Source: an uncultured Candidatus Melainabacteria bacterium (GTDB lineage: Bacteria; Cyanobacteriota; Vampirovibrionia; Gastranaerophilales; Gastranaerophilaceae). From it: DNA of 64,000 nucleotides. Location of the stretch: assembly GCA_949927415.1 (NCBI GenBank), contig CATLFB010000003.1, positions 291,449-355,448 on the forward strand, given 5' to 3'. Below the pieces are notes generated by a model. That model was given only the letters and a program-made list of their open reading frames with translations, was not told the origin of the DNA and made no database searches. Shown here piece by piece: positions 34,358 to 42,784 of this stretch. The stretch's first letter is position 1. Every line of letters begins with the position of its first letter. Made by a program: the position numbers and the translations under genes.

Positions 34358-34885
34358 TTACTGGCCGGTGTATTCCGGTACAAAGTCTTTCTGGCTTGCC
34401 TGTTCCATTTTCTTGGCGGCTTCTTCCTGACCTTCTATCAGTCTCAGTCTGGATTCTATATTCGCCTTTCGTACCGCAAGTTCTTCTTCCATATCCTTGA
34501 GCGGCTGCAACTGTGCTTCTTTTATCATATCAAACTGGTTATCCCACATAGCCTTAGATTGAGAGTATTCCATCTGCATTTGAGATTGTGCGTATTGATA
34601 TCTTTGCATAGCTTCCATACGGCTTGGATCTTGCTGCCCGCTAAAAATACTGCCATCCGGACTAAATATATTATACTGCTGTCCAAGCTGTGACATAGCA
34701 CCCTGGAATTGGTACTGTAATGCAGAATTTGTGTTGCGGTGCTGCATTGCAATGTTTCGTTCCATCATCTGGCTCTGCTTTTGCACCCTCTGCATTTTAG
34801 ACATGATAGAGGTCAACTCATTCTGGAGTTGAAGCCGCATTCTGGCAGATGAAGTTTTAAGATATGCGCCGGTTAAGAAACCCAT
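34358..34885 (-). CDS. coiled-coil protein of unknown function
   Basis: 175 residues, almost all helical. Long Gln/Met-rich heptads (SARMRLQLQNELTSIMSKMQ, about 13-32; then 115-165) flank a Gly/Ser/Pro turn (FSPDGSIFSGQQDPS). No signal peptide, no cysteine. It begins MGFLTGAYLKTSSA and looks like a small filament, rod or chaperone subunit; I cannot name a family. It has a private terminator and an upstream motif identical over 18 bp to that of the gene at 5642-6547. Confidence 0.7.
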   Translation of the reverse strand: MGFLTGAYLKTSSARMRLQLQNELTSIMSKMQRVQKQSQMMERNIAMQHRNTNSALQYQFQGAMSQLGQQYNIFSPDGSIFSGQQDPSRMEAMQRYQYAQSQMQMEYSQSKAMWDNQFDMIKEAQLQPLKDMEEELAVRKANIESRLRLIEGQEEAAKKMEQASQKDFVPEYTGQ

Positions 34886-34913
34886 TTTAAACCTCTATTT
34901 CTTTTAGTCCTCG

Positions 34914-34931
34914 TTATATATATAAAGTATA
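34914..34931 (-). promoter_or_regulatory. shared AT-rich upstream motif, second copy
   Basis: Same 18 bases (+ strand TTATATATATAAAGTATA) as at 6573-6590, here 28 bases upstream of the ATG at 34885 and in the same orientation relative to the gene. Confidence 0.5.
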
Positions 34932-35005
34932 CTCTTTGTCATTAATTGCTTTTTTAATAATTTTTCACTTAACATTACTTTACAAAGTTTGTAACATTTG
35001 CGCGA

Positions 35006-35034
35006 TTGAAAAAAAATAATTTTGCTGTTACAAT
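35006..35034 (+). promoter_or_regulatory. sigma-70-type promoter for the AI-2E permease gene
   Basis: TTGAAA (35006-35011), 17-base spacer, TACAAT (35029-35034); about 25 nt of leader then AAAGGG and ATG 35066. Confidence 0.6.
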
Positions 35035-35065
35035 GGCGAGGTGCAAAATTTAAGAAAGGGATATT

Positions 35066-36121
35066 ATGTTATCAAGATTTTTTTCTGTTAAAAATATTGC
35101 GTTTTTAACAGGTGTAATAGTCCTATTATTTATTATTCCCAAAATAGTCGGCATTGTACTTTTGTTCTTTGCGGCTTACGTAATTGCGTGCGCTATGGAC
35201 CCATTCGTCGACAAGCTTCAGGTGAAACTTAAAGATAACCGAACTTTAGCATCAATTATCGTGGTATTTGGCGGAATCCTTTCTATATTTGCACTTTTTG
35301 CACCGATTATTGTTATTGCTTATAAGGAAATAAAAACCTTTATAAAAGTTTTTCCGGACAAAATCATGGATGCGGCGCATTACCTTACGGCCGTCAAGAT
35401 TTACGGACATAACATCGCCGAATACGTTAACCTTAATTCAATAATGGACACCAATCCGGATTTTGCACAAAATATTTTCAGCCAATCATGGAATATAACA
35501 ATCGGAATTTTCCAATTCCTTGTATTAAGCGTTGCGATAGGAATGATTATATTTTATCTTCTTGTTGACAAAACTTATTTTAAAGGTAAATTTCTTCAGC
35601 TTTTTCCGGCAAATCTGAAAGAGCGCGCAGGTTTTATCCTTTCATCAATCAGCAGTAAGGTCGGCGGATATGTCCGTGCGCAGGTACTTTCGATGGGCGC
35701 AATCGGAATTATGGAAATGATTGTGTTGATGATTCTCGGAGTGGAATATCCTCTGCTTTTGGGCTTGATTACGGGTATTCTTGATATTGTACCTGTTTTG
35801 GGGCCGACAATCGCACTTGTGGTAATTTTGCTTGTGGCATATCCCGTGGGAATTGTGAAATTTGTACTTATTCTGATAACATTTTTGCTTGTCCAGCAGG
35901 CTTCAAACCTTCTTGTTAGACCGCTTGTGTTCGGCAAATTCATGGAACTTCATCCGCTTACAATATTTCTTGCATTGTTTATTGCAGAACAATTTTTAGG
36001 GTTCTGGGGCGTAATCCTTTCACCTGCGATTGCGGCAACCGTCTGCGTTTTGATTGATGAACTCTATATCAAGCCGATTAATGAGAAAAATGAGATTGCA
36101 AATGCAGAAAACAACACCTAA
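35066..36121 (+). CDS. AI-2E family transporter (PerM/YdiK-type permease)
   Basis: 351 residues with about eight membrane segments: two near the N-terminus, a soluble loop (about 85-145), then a C-terminal bundle containing the family signature ITGILDIVPVLGPTIALV and LVRPLVFGKFMELHPLTIFLALF. Members export autoinducer-2-like compounds or act as Na+/H+ antiporters, so the substrate is open. Its end overlaps the radical SAM gene by about 20 bp. Confidence 0.9.
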   Translation: MLSRFFSVKNIAFLTGVIVLLFIIPKIVGIVLLFFAAYVIACAMDPFVDKLQVKLKDNRTLASIIVVFGGILSIFALFAPIIVIAYKEIKTFIKVFPDKIMDAAHYLTAVKIYGHNIAEYVNLNSIMDTNPDFAQNIFSQSWNITIGIFQFLVLSVAIGMIIFYLLVDKTYFKGKFLQLFPANLKERAGFILSSISSKVGGYVRAQVLSMGAIGIMEMIVLMILGVEYPLLLGLITGILDIVPVLGPTIALVVILLVAYPVGIVKFVLILITFLLVQQASNLLVRPLVFGKFMELHPLTIFLALFIAEQFLGFWGVILSPAIAATVCVLIDELYIKPINEKNEIANAENNT

Positions 36122-37652
36122 TTCAGATATATATTTATACGAAAGAAAACTTTCAAAATGCGCGGATTTCACAATGTGGATGGCATTTCCGGGCGTAACT
36201 TCTTTTGCGCTGTCGTCTCTCGGGTATTTGTGGATGCTTAAGACAATTGATGAACTCGCGGATGTCAATATTGAAATGCTTTGTGCGGATACTAAAACCA
36301 CAAAATTCAGAAAAGAACATATTGATTTAATCGGATTTTCTTTCACTTTTGATATGGATTTTCTGACAATATTTGCAATGCTTGAGCGGTTTTCAATTCC
36401 TTTAAAATCAAAAGACAGGGATGAAACGGTTCCGCTGATTTTTGCTGGAGGCCCTGTTGTGAGCGCAAATCCTGCGCCATATAAGGACTTTTTTGATTTT
36501 ATTATCATAGGAGACGGCGAAGATTCAAATTTAGAAGTTGTCAATCTATGCAAAGCCAATAAAGGCAAGCCGAAATCCGAAATTTTGAAACTCCTTTCAG
36601 AGCTTGAAGGCGTGTATGTTCCAAGCCTTAACAACAAACCCGTTAACAAAATCACAAAACGCCTCTCAGAATGCGTTTACACACCCATTATAAGCGAAAA
36701 TGCATTTTTCAAAAATACATTTATCGCTGAAATGTCGCGCGGATGCGCAAATCGCTGCGGATTTTGCCTTGCCTCATACATGAATCTGCCTCTCAGATGC
36801 GTTCCTTATGATGATATTATTTCAGCAATTGAATTGGGGCTTGAGCACACAAATAAAATCGCACTCTTAGGCGCCCAGATTAGCGCTCATCCAAAGTTCA
36901 GTGAGGTTTTTGAATATATAGATGAAAAAATCAAAACAGGCCGTAAAATCGAAATGAGCGTCTCTTCCCTGAGGGTTGATGCCATACGTCCGGAAATCGT
37001 CAAAACCCTCACTTCAGCCGGTCAAAAAAATGTAACGCTCGCAATTGAAGCCGGAAGCGAGCGCTTGCGAAAAGTTATTAACAAAAATCTCACAGAAGAA
37101 CAGATTTTTAACGCAGTAAAAATCGCTGTTGAAAACGGATTAAAAGGGCTTAAATTCTACGGAATGCTCGGTCTTCCGACAGAAACAAGAGAAGATATTG
37201 ATGCATTAATCAGCCTTGCAGAAAGAATAAAAAAGATTTATAAAGGGTTTGATATAACTTTTGGTTTTTCAAGTTTTGTACCAAAACCCAACACACCATT
37301 TCAGTGGCTCGGGCGTGAAGAGACAAAATCTTTGGAGAAAAAAGCGGAATATTTGAAAAAAGAAATGCACAAGATAGGAGTCAGCGTCAGCGTTTCAAGC
37401 ATAAAATGGGATTACTGGCAGGCTGTTCTTTCGCGAGGTGATGAAACTTTTGGGGATTTTCTGATTGAAGTTTACAAATCCGGCGGAAAACTCGGCGATT
37501 TCAAGAAAGCCGCGACAAAATATAATATCAACGCGGATTATTATGCGCTTGAAAATTACGCCTATGACAAGGATTTGCCATGGGATTTCATTAATGTAAA
37601 ACCCGGAAAAGAATTTCTTCAATCAGAATGCAAGCGGCTTATTGAAGGCTAA
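36102..37652 (+). CDS. radical SAM protein with N-terminal cobalamin-binding-like domain
   Basis: 516 residues. The N-terminal about 180 residues resemble a B12-binding-like Rossmann domain (IGFSFTFDMDFLTIFAML, LIFAGGPVVSANPAPYKDFFDFIIIGDGE). The radical SAM core has the cluster site RGCANRCGFCLAS (CxxxCxxC), followed by EMSVSSLRVDA and LAIEAGSERLRKVINK. This matches the TIGR03960/YgiQ-like group of unknown substrate. ATG 36102 is a choice among several in-frame ATGs (36054-36102). Stop overlaps the convergent gene by 4 bp. Confidence 0.85.
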   Translation: MQKTTPNSDIYLYERKLSKCADFTMWMAFPGVTSFALSSLGYLWMLKTIDELADVNIEMLCADTKTTKFRKEHIDLIGFSFTFDMDFLTIFAMLERFSIPLKSKDRDETVPLIFAGGPVVSANPAPYKDFFDFIIIGDGEDSNLEVVNLCKANKGKPKSEILKLLSELEGVYVPSLNNKPVNKITKRLSECVYTPIISENAFFKNTFIAEMSRGCANRCGFCLASYMNLPLRCVPYDDIISAIELGLEHTNKIALLGAQISAHPKFSEVFEYIDEKIKTGRKIEMSVSSLRVDAIRPEIVKTLTSAGQKNVTLAIEAGSERLRKVINKNLTEEQIFNAVKIAVENGLKGLKFYGMLGLPTETREDIDALISLAERIKKIYKGFDITFGFSSFVPKPNTPFQWLGREETKSLEKKAEYLKKEMHKIGVSVSVSSIKWDYWQAVLSRGDETFGDFLIEVYKSGGKLGDFKKAATKYNINADYYALENYAYDKDLPWDFINVKPGKEFLQSECKRLIEG

Positions 37653-38272
37653 ACAGGCGTGTAATCCGAATAAATAAGACTTTTCCAGCTTTCAAAGTAG
37701 CTAATTTGAGTTGCGCTTCCTGTTTTAATATAGATTTTCGGAAGCGAGGCTGCCGGAATGTTCAGGGCATCGCAAATCGCAGCTTTAATTACATCCGGAT
37801 GGGTTACAATTATTATACGGTTTGAAATATTTTTGTTGACAATATTATCAATAGAGGCGCTTACGCGCTTAATGAAATCGTTTAAGGATTCCGCGTCTTC
37901 CGGTGTGCAGATTTCGGGATTGTTTATAAGAGCATTAAAAGCATTCGGAAATCTGTGTTCAATCTGTTCAAGGCTCCAGCCGCTGAATGCGCCGCACTTT
38001 CTTGCATCCAAATCTTCAATAATTTCGTATTTCTTTTTGTAAAGTTTTGCGATAATTTGCGCGCTCTGAACAGTTCTTGTCGCGGCAGATGTGTAAATTT
38101 TATCGTTTCTTATGCCGCGCAGACGCAAAAATTCCGTAATCTTTTCGATTTCCTCAATACCCGCATCAGTCAGCGGCGGATAGTTATTTTTGTCGGAAAA
38201 TCTTCCTTCTTCCGTGTAAATCGTTGCGCCATGGCTTATAAAAGTTATTTTGCATTTTCTGCTGAAATACAT
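37649..38272 (-). CDS. histidine phosphatase family protein with altered RHG motif
   Basis: 207 residues, phosphoglycerate-mutase/PhoE-like fold. Core motifs: FISHGATIYTEEGRFS (family LVRHGET), TSAATRTVQSAQII, and IIVTHPDVIKAAI with the second His. In the first motif Arg is replaced by Ser (SHG), so the phosphohistidine residue is kept but one phosphate-binding Arg is lost. GAAGAGG precedes the ATG. Substrate unknown; could be a low-activity or regulatory member. Confidence 0.85.
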   Translation of the reverse strand: MYFSRKCKITFISHGATIYTEEGRFSDKNNYPPLTDAGIEEIEKITEFLRLRGIRNDKIYTSAATRTVQSAQIIAKLYKKKYEIIEDLDARKCGAFSGWSLEQIEHRFPNAFNALINNPEICTPEDAESLNDFIKRVSASIDNIVNKNISNRIIIVTHPDVIKAAICDALNIPAASLPKIYIKTGSATQISYFESWKSLIYSDYTPV

Positions 38273-38353
38273 AATTTGACCTCTTCAATCTTTTTTTATT
38301 ATAACATATATTATTTTGTTTTTGTAGTATTATGTAGAAATAAGGAGAAAATT

Positions 38354-38851
38354 ATGAGAGGAAAAGCTTTTAAATTCGGTGATAACATTTCGACAGACCA
38401 CATTGCGCCCGGAAGACTCTTTCATTTGCGCTCAAATCTGCCGGAATTCGCAAAACATGTTCTTGAAGATGCGGATGAAACTTTTGCAAGCCGCATGAAA
38501 AAAGGTGATTTTGTTGTTGCGGGAAATAATTTCGGACTCGGCTCTTCAAGAGAACATGCTCCGCAAATTATTAAAATAGCTGGAGTTGGTGCTGTTATAG
38601 CCAAATCTTTTGCAAGAATTTTCTACAGAAACGCCATTAATATCGGACTTCTGGCAATCGAATGCGACACTGACGCAATTGATGCGGGTGATGAACTTGA
38701 TGTTGATATTGAAAAAGGTATTATAACAAATCTCACAAACGGCGCTGTTATTCAAATCGAGCCGATTCCGCCGGTTATGGTACGAATGCTCAATGACGGC
38801 GGGCTTGTTGAACATATCAAAAAGCATGGCGAATTTAAACTTACTGATTAA
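38354..38851 (+). CDS. leuD: 3-isopropylmalate dehydratase small subunit (LeuD-like)
   Basis: 165 residues from ATG 38354 with AAGGAG upstream. The swivel domain of the LeuCD/homoaconitase enzyme: KFGDNISTDHIAPGR, VVAGNNFGLGSSREHAPQIIK, and AKSFARIFYRNAINIGLL. It isomerises 2- and 3-isopropylmalate in leucine synthesis together with LeuC, which is not in this window. The SSREHAP loop and short length fit the archaeal/anaerobe-type subunit, so a related hydro-lyase is possible. Ends at a good terminator. Confidence 0.88.
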   Translation: MRGKAFKFGDNISTDHIAPGRLFHLRSNLPEFAKHVLEDADETFASRMKKGDFVVAGNNFGLGSSREHAPQIIKIAGVGAVIAKSFARIFYRNAINIGLLAIECDTDAIDAGDELDVDIEKGIITNLTNGAVIQIEPIPPVMVRMLNDGGLVEHIKKHGEFKLTD

Positions 38852-38872
38852 TTTGCGAAATTTTACAAAAAA

Positions 38873-38912
38873 CAAAACCTCTGTAGATTCACAATGCAGA
38901 GGTTTTGTTTTT
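38873..38912 (+). terminator. intrinsic terminator after leuD
   Basis: 11-bp stem CAAAACCTCTG/CAGAGGTTTTG (38873-38883 with 38897-38907), 13-nt loop, then TTTTT. The stem can also serve the minus-strand gene that ends at 38931. Confidence 0.85.
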
Positions 38913-38930
38913 AATAAATAATTCCGGAAA

Positions 38931-39575
38931 TTACCAATTTTTGTAATCTTTTAAGGCTTTTTTAGCTGCCGCAAGGTCGCGTTTGTCAATAACAACATAT
39001 TCTTTCGTGTTGTTATTGATGATGCAGAAGGTTTTTGAGCATTCTTTGTAAAAGTCTTTAACAGCTTCAATACGGGCTTTGCGCTCAGCCATTTTTTCAA
39101 TATCTTTTTTAGAATCGTTTTCGCCGGGCGTGTAGTTCATTACCTTGTTATAACGCGTAAAACGCTTGTCATAAATAGCGGCACCTTTATCCGTAACGTA
39201 ATAATTTTTGTACCGGCCGTCAATAAGAACTTTTTTCAGGTAATTGTCAATTCCTTTATGAAAATCCTCGCTGTCTGCCGCCTGACTTGATGCCGGTTTA
39301 TACTGATAAAATACGGTCTTTTTATTCGGATTTATAAAAAGATAGTAGTAAAAATCGTTTTCTTCCGCACCTTTAAGCACATCTGCAGGAATCGGTTTTG
39401 GCAGAAAATCAGGTTTGTATTCAGAAATATTAAAATCTCCGGGTGTAACCTTTGTTATCGCGACATTTGACGGTAAATCTTTTTTTGTAACATAGTCGCT
39501 TTTCATAAAAAATATTGCGTAAATCAAAAATACGCTTAATGCCGCAATTATTCCCAAATAAATTTTATATTTCAT
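38931..39575 (-). CDS. membrane-anchored hypothetical protein
   Basis: 214 residues. One N-terminal membrane helix (about 6-24) then a soluble, exported domain. YYYLFINPNKKTVFYQY and, near the end, DFYKECSKTFCIINNNTKEYVVIDKRDLAAA suggest a small alpha/beta fold with one possible disulfide. It resembles a thioredoxin-like fold in secondary pattern, but without a CxxC, so I do not assign it. ATG preceded by AGGAG. Confidence 0.7.
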   Translation of the reverse strand: MKYKIYLGIIAALSVFLIYAIFFMKSDYVTKKDLPSNVAITKVTPGDFNISEYKPDFLPKPIPADVLKGAEENDFYYYLFINPNKKTVFYQYKPASSQAADSEDFHKGIDNYLKKVLIDGRYKNYYVTDKGAAIYDKRFTRYNKVMNYTPGENDSKKDIEKMAERKARIEAVKDFYKECSKTFCIINNNTKEYVVIDKRDLAAAKKALKDYKNW

Positions 39576-39654
39576 ATCCGTCTCCTGATTACAAATTTAA
39601 TTATAACTTATTATAAGAAATTTTTCAATAAATTAACCAAAATTCACTCCTCAC

Positions 39655-39683
39655 TTGACATTCAAATCTTTTTGAAGTTATAT
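39655..39683 (+). promoter_or_regulatory. rpsL: promoter of rpsL-rpsG with inverted repeat in the spacer
   Basis: TTGACA (39655-39660), 17-base spacer, TTATAT (39678-39683). The spacer contains TTCAAA...TTTGAA, an inverted repeat that could bind a regulator. Confidence 0.6.
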
Positions 39684-39689
39684 AGAAAT

Positions 39690-39917
39690 GTACCTTAGCC
39701 GAAATTTTCGTGCTGGAAAAGACCGCAAAGGTGCAAAAGTGTCTAAAACCGGCACTTTAAGGCAAAAATAGGACGTAGGGTTCTGCAAAAAACAAATTTA
39801 TAATGAAAACTCGAAAAATTTAAAATTTTGCAAATCGGCAGTCCCGTCATACCGGAATGCGTAAGGGTTTCAGGATATGATTTTGCCATGTATGTTAAAA
39901 AGCAAAAGGAGAAACAA
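39690..39917 (+). promoter_or_regulatory. long untranslated leader of rpsL
   Basis: About 228 nt between the predicted start of transcription and the rpsL ATG. It has local inverted repeats, for example AAAGTG...CACTTT around 39740-39760. It may hold ribosomal-protein autoregulation (S7 or S12), but I do not recognise a known motif. Together with 39576-39654 it makes up the gap between genes. Confidence 0.35.
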
Positions 39918-40304
39918 ATGCCTACAATTAACCAGCTTGTACGTTCTGAACGTAAAAAGCTTATCGACAAAACAAAATCTCCTGCGTTGATGAATTGTCC
40001 TCAAAGACGCGGAGTATGCACAAGGGTTTACACAACAACCCCTAAAAAACCGAACTCAGCTTTGAGAAAAGTTGCAAGGGTACGTTTAACAAACGGATTT
40101 GAAGTTACTTCATATATTCCGGGTATCGGCCACAACCTTCAGGAACACAGTGTTGTTCTAATCAGAGGCGGCAGAGTAAAAGACCTTCCGGGTGTTCGTT
40201 ATCACATTGTCAGAGGTACATTAGATACAGCCGGTGTTGCAAACCGTGCACAAAGCAGATCTAAATATGGTGCCAAGAAAAATGCTAAAGGAGGGAAGAA
40301 GTAA
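39918..40304 (+). CDS. rpsL: 30S ribosomal protein S12
   Basis: 128 residues from ATG 39918 with AAAGGAG upstream. Decoding-centre protein. [20 protein letters not shown] and [18 protein letters not shown] are S12 signatures; the residues equivalent to E. coli Lys43 and Lys88 (streptomycin site) lie in [12 protein letters not shown] and [12 protein letters not shown] and are both the sensitive-type Lys. Overlaps rpsG by one base (TAATG). Not followed by fusA/tuf, so the str cluster is split. Confidence 0.98.
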   Translation: MPTINQLVRSERKKLIDKTKSPALMNCPQRRGVCTRVYTTTPKKPNSALRKVARVRLTNGFEVTSYIPGIGHNLQEHSVVLIRGGRVKDLPGVRYHIVRGTLDTAGVANRAQSRSKYGAKKNAKGGKK

Positions 40305-40774
40305 TGTCAAGACGTTCTAAACCAGCAAAACGCATTCCGTTAGCAGATCCGGTATATAACAGCGTTGATATTTCAAAATTTATTAACAGAATTATGAGAC
40401 GCGGCAAAAAGTCATTAGCAGAAAAAATCTTCTACATGACTCTTGAAAGAATCAAAGAAAGAACAAATGCCGATCCGATGGAAACATTCCAGAAGGCAAT
40501 GACAAATGCAACTCCATTATTGGAAGTAAAAGCAAGACGTATCGGCGGTTCAACTTATCAGGTTCCGATTGAAGTTAAAGCTGACAGAGGATTTGCACTT
40601 GCATCATCATGGCTTATTGAAGCTGCTAAAAAACGCGGCGGAAAATCATTCATCGACAAATTGACAAACGAGTTGATGGATGCGGCAAACGGCGCAGGCG
40701 CAGCTTGCAAAAAGCGTGAAGATACTCACAAAATGGCTGAAGCTAACAAAGCTTTTGCTCACTACAGATACTAA
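40304..40774 (+). CDS. rpsG: 30S ribosomal protein S7
   Basis: 156 residues, usual length. Organises the 3' major domain of 16S rRNA. Typical stretches: NRIMRRGKKSLAEKIFYMTLE, RRIGGSTYQVPIEV, GKSFIDKLTNELMDAANG, KREDTHKMAEANKAFAHYR. Translation is coupled to rpsL, and a strong terminator follows. Confidence 0.98.
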   Translation: MSRRSKPAKRIPLADPVYNSVDISKFINRIMRRGKKSLAEKIFYMTLERIKERTNADPMETFQKAMTNATPLLEVKARRIGGSTYQVPIEVKADRGFALASSWLIEAAKKRGGKSFIDKLTNELMDAANGAGAACKKREDTHKMAEANKAFAHYRY

Positions 40775-40788
40775 TATTTGTAAAATAA

Positions 40789-40822
40789 CAAAAATCCCGT
40801 CTTATCTAAGGCGGGATTTTTG
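40789..40822 (+). terminator. intrinsic terminator after rpsG
   Basis: About 10-bp stem AAAATCCCG / CGGGATTTT followed by T5; also functional for the minus-strand gene whose stop is at 40825. Confidence 0.85.
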
Positions 40823-40824
40823 TA

Positions 40825-42438
40825 TTAATCAGAGTTTTTTCCGGTAATTATTTCGATATCTTTTTGAGGAGTGCTTGTTGGCAAAATCCGGTACAAATTT
40901 TTCAGCGTACTCAAGATATTAGGGTTCACAACATAAGGCGGGCACTGAGCCAGAAAGATGTGTTTCGCGCTCATATTGCTGAGATTTATAATATTTGAAA
41001 TTGAGTTCGCGTCACATTTTGTAAAGAAAAGCGAGACTTTATCAGAACTTATCGGGATTTGAATGAATATTTCTTTCAAAATATTGTAAGCTTCGGGAAG
41101 ATTATTCACAAGATTTATATACAACTCGTTTTCGGTATTGAAATGGTACGAAAACGTTATGACAAAAGACTTTTGCGGCATGAGTTTATAAAGCTTTTTA
41201 AAATATTCTTCCTGCGCATCAGATTTATCAGAAAGCCCGATTATGAATAAATGTTCAATATCTCCGCTTTTAAGCCTGTCACAGATTTTTGTAAGATTAT
41301 TAATTGTCTCTTCTCTGTCATATCCGACTTCAACAGCTTCAACCTCACGGCCGTGCGAAAAGCCTTTTGCCTCCATTGCGGCCTCAAAAAGCGGCGAATA
41401 ATCCTCATCTGTTATATGAATTACACCTTTAGGCGAAATGTCTTCCGCCGAGAAAAGCTTTCCGCGGTAAAGATATTCCATGTTCGGATAGGTGTTTTTG
41501 GTCAAAAGAATTGCACCCGGAAAAGTTGCAAAATCAAGGACACAATTCCCAAAACATGAGCCGTAATGTCCTTTCAAGTGCGGAAATTCCTCCATTGCAC
41601 TGAATGCATGACCAATCAGCAAATCAGCATGCGTGTAAATATCTATATCAAGGTCCTTTGATTTTTTCAAAACATCATAGAGATTTTGAAGATTTGTTCC
41701 TGAGACAAGAATTGCTTTACCCGGAGTTGTGGATTGAGAAACAAGTTTTCTTTTCAAATCGCCAAAATGCTCTTTTTGAGAGGCTTCAAGCATATCAATA
41801 AGACTTATGTCAATCAGCGCAAGTTTGTCAATTTTGTCCTTGATTTTTTCAGCCGAGGTGTGAAGATAATTCAGCATATTAAGCCCTTTTAAAATTTCTT
41901 TATATGCTTCATCGTCAAATTTATTAAATTCTTTTAATCTGATGAGATTTGTACAGATGCTTTTTATCACCATGATTAAAATTTCATAGAGATTTTTTTG
42001 CTGGAGCGAAATTTTCTTGTATCTGGCAAGAAAAGCTTTTTCGCCGGATTGAATTATGTCTGTGAGAGTCATTTTCGGATTTAATTTGAGAGTAAGCTTC
42101 AAATCCTCACATTTTAGATTGTTTTCGGTACAAAAATTCAGATACTCTTTTCTTGCATAAAGCATTTTAGAGTAAATTTTACTCACAATTTCAAGCGTCT
42201 GGTCATTTGTGTATTCTTTTGCGGCAATGAGCGCCAGAACACCTTCCACAACGGTGTCTTTATTCTCAAAATATGACGCATTAATCTCTTCAAGTTTGAG
42301 TTCGTAAAACGCAATCTGGCGGAGAAAAATAAGTATAACTTCCTGCAATGCGCGGATTTCGGGAGATGTTGAACACGACCCTCTTGCCACGCACTCGTTG
42401 TAATCATTGCCTGCTGCGCGATATCTGTTAAAAAACAT
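40825..42438 (-). CDS. hybrid-cluster-protein (Hcp) homologue lacking the cluster ligands
   Basis: 537 residues, co-linear with hybrid cluster protein/hydroxylamine reductase. ALQEVILIFLRQIAFYELKL matches the N-terminal helix bundle, DIDIYTHADLLIGHAF and FPHLKGHYGSCFGN match the central domain, and AKHIFLAQCPPYVVNPNIL matches the C-terminal KNIRLGPTLPAFLSPNV region. Compared with Desulfovibrio Hcp, all hybrid-cluster cysteines are replaced (TTNC to TKNT, GCDG to LSDK, AGCAKY to FSYHF, the QCND site), the His in SGHD is Asn, and only two of the four N-terminal cluster Cys remain (CVARGSC). So probably not a reductase; role unknown. Confidence 0.8.
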   Translation of the reverse strand: MFFNRYRAAGNDYNECVARGSCSTSPEIRALQEVILIFLRQIAFYELKLEEINASYFENKDTVVEGVLALIAAKEYTNDQTLEIVSKIYSKMLYARKEYLNFCTENNLKCEDLKLTLKLNPKMTLTDIIQSGEKAFLARYKKISLQQKNLYEILIMVIKSICTNLIRLKEFNKFDDEAYKEILKGLNMLNYLHTSAEKIKDKIDKLALIDISLIDMLEASQKEHFGDLKRKLVSQSTTPGKAILVSGTNLQNLYDVLKKSKDLDIDIYTHADLLIGHAFSAMEEFPHLKGHYGSCFGNCVLDFATFPGAILLTKNTYPNMEYLYRGKLFSAEDISPKGVIHITDEDYSPLFEAAMEAKGFSHGREVEAVEVGYDREETINNLTKICDRLKSGDIEHLFIIGLSDKSDAQEEYFKKLYKLMPQKSFVITFSYHFNTENELYINLVNNLPEAYNILKEIFIQIPISSDKVSLFFTKCDANSISNIINLSNMSAKHIFLAQCPPYVVNPNILSTLKNLYRILPTSTPQKDIEIITGKNSD

Positions 42439-42445
42439 AATTCAC

Positions 42446-42676
42446 CTACATTTTATTTTTCAAATATTCTATAATCTCGTCTGATTCATAAAGCTTTACA
42501 TCATTGTCGTTGTCAATTAAAAAAGGCACCTGCGACTTTCCGCCAAGTTCCTGCAAAGCTTCGTAATGTTCAGGCTGTGTGACATCAAGCTTGTTGAATT
42601 CAATATTGTTTTCTTTCATAAATTCCATTACTTTTTTGCAGTAAGGACAGGTTTCCAAAACATATAAATCTAACAT
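42446..42676 (-). CDS. glutaredoxin-like protein
   Basis: 76 residues from ATG 42676 (AAAGGAGG). Thioredoxin fold with active site CPYC (about 9-12), cis-Pro SQVPFL, and YESDEIIEYLKN. It reduces disulfides using a thiol donor. It ends 8 bp before the Hcp-like gene starts and is probably co-transcribed with it. Confidence 0.92.
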   Translation of the reverse strand: MLDLYVLETCPYCKKVMEFMKENNIEFNKLDVTQPEHYEALQELGGKSQVPFLIDNDNDVKLYESDEIIEYLKNKM

Positions 42677-42784
42677 TATTCCTCCTTTTATAATCAATAT
42701 TAATTATAAAACTTTAACCGATTATTCTATTGCCCCGAAGTGTATCTGTTTGCATATATATAATTTTGTTATAAAATTTAAGTT

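Noticed and set aside
37955..38353. 133-codon extension upstream of leuD
   Set aside because: It is antisense to the phosphatase gene; LeuD homology and AAGGAG both point to ATG 38354.
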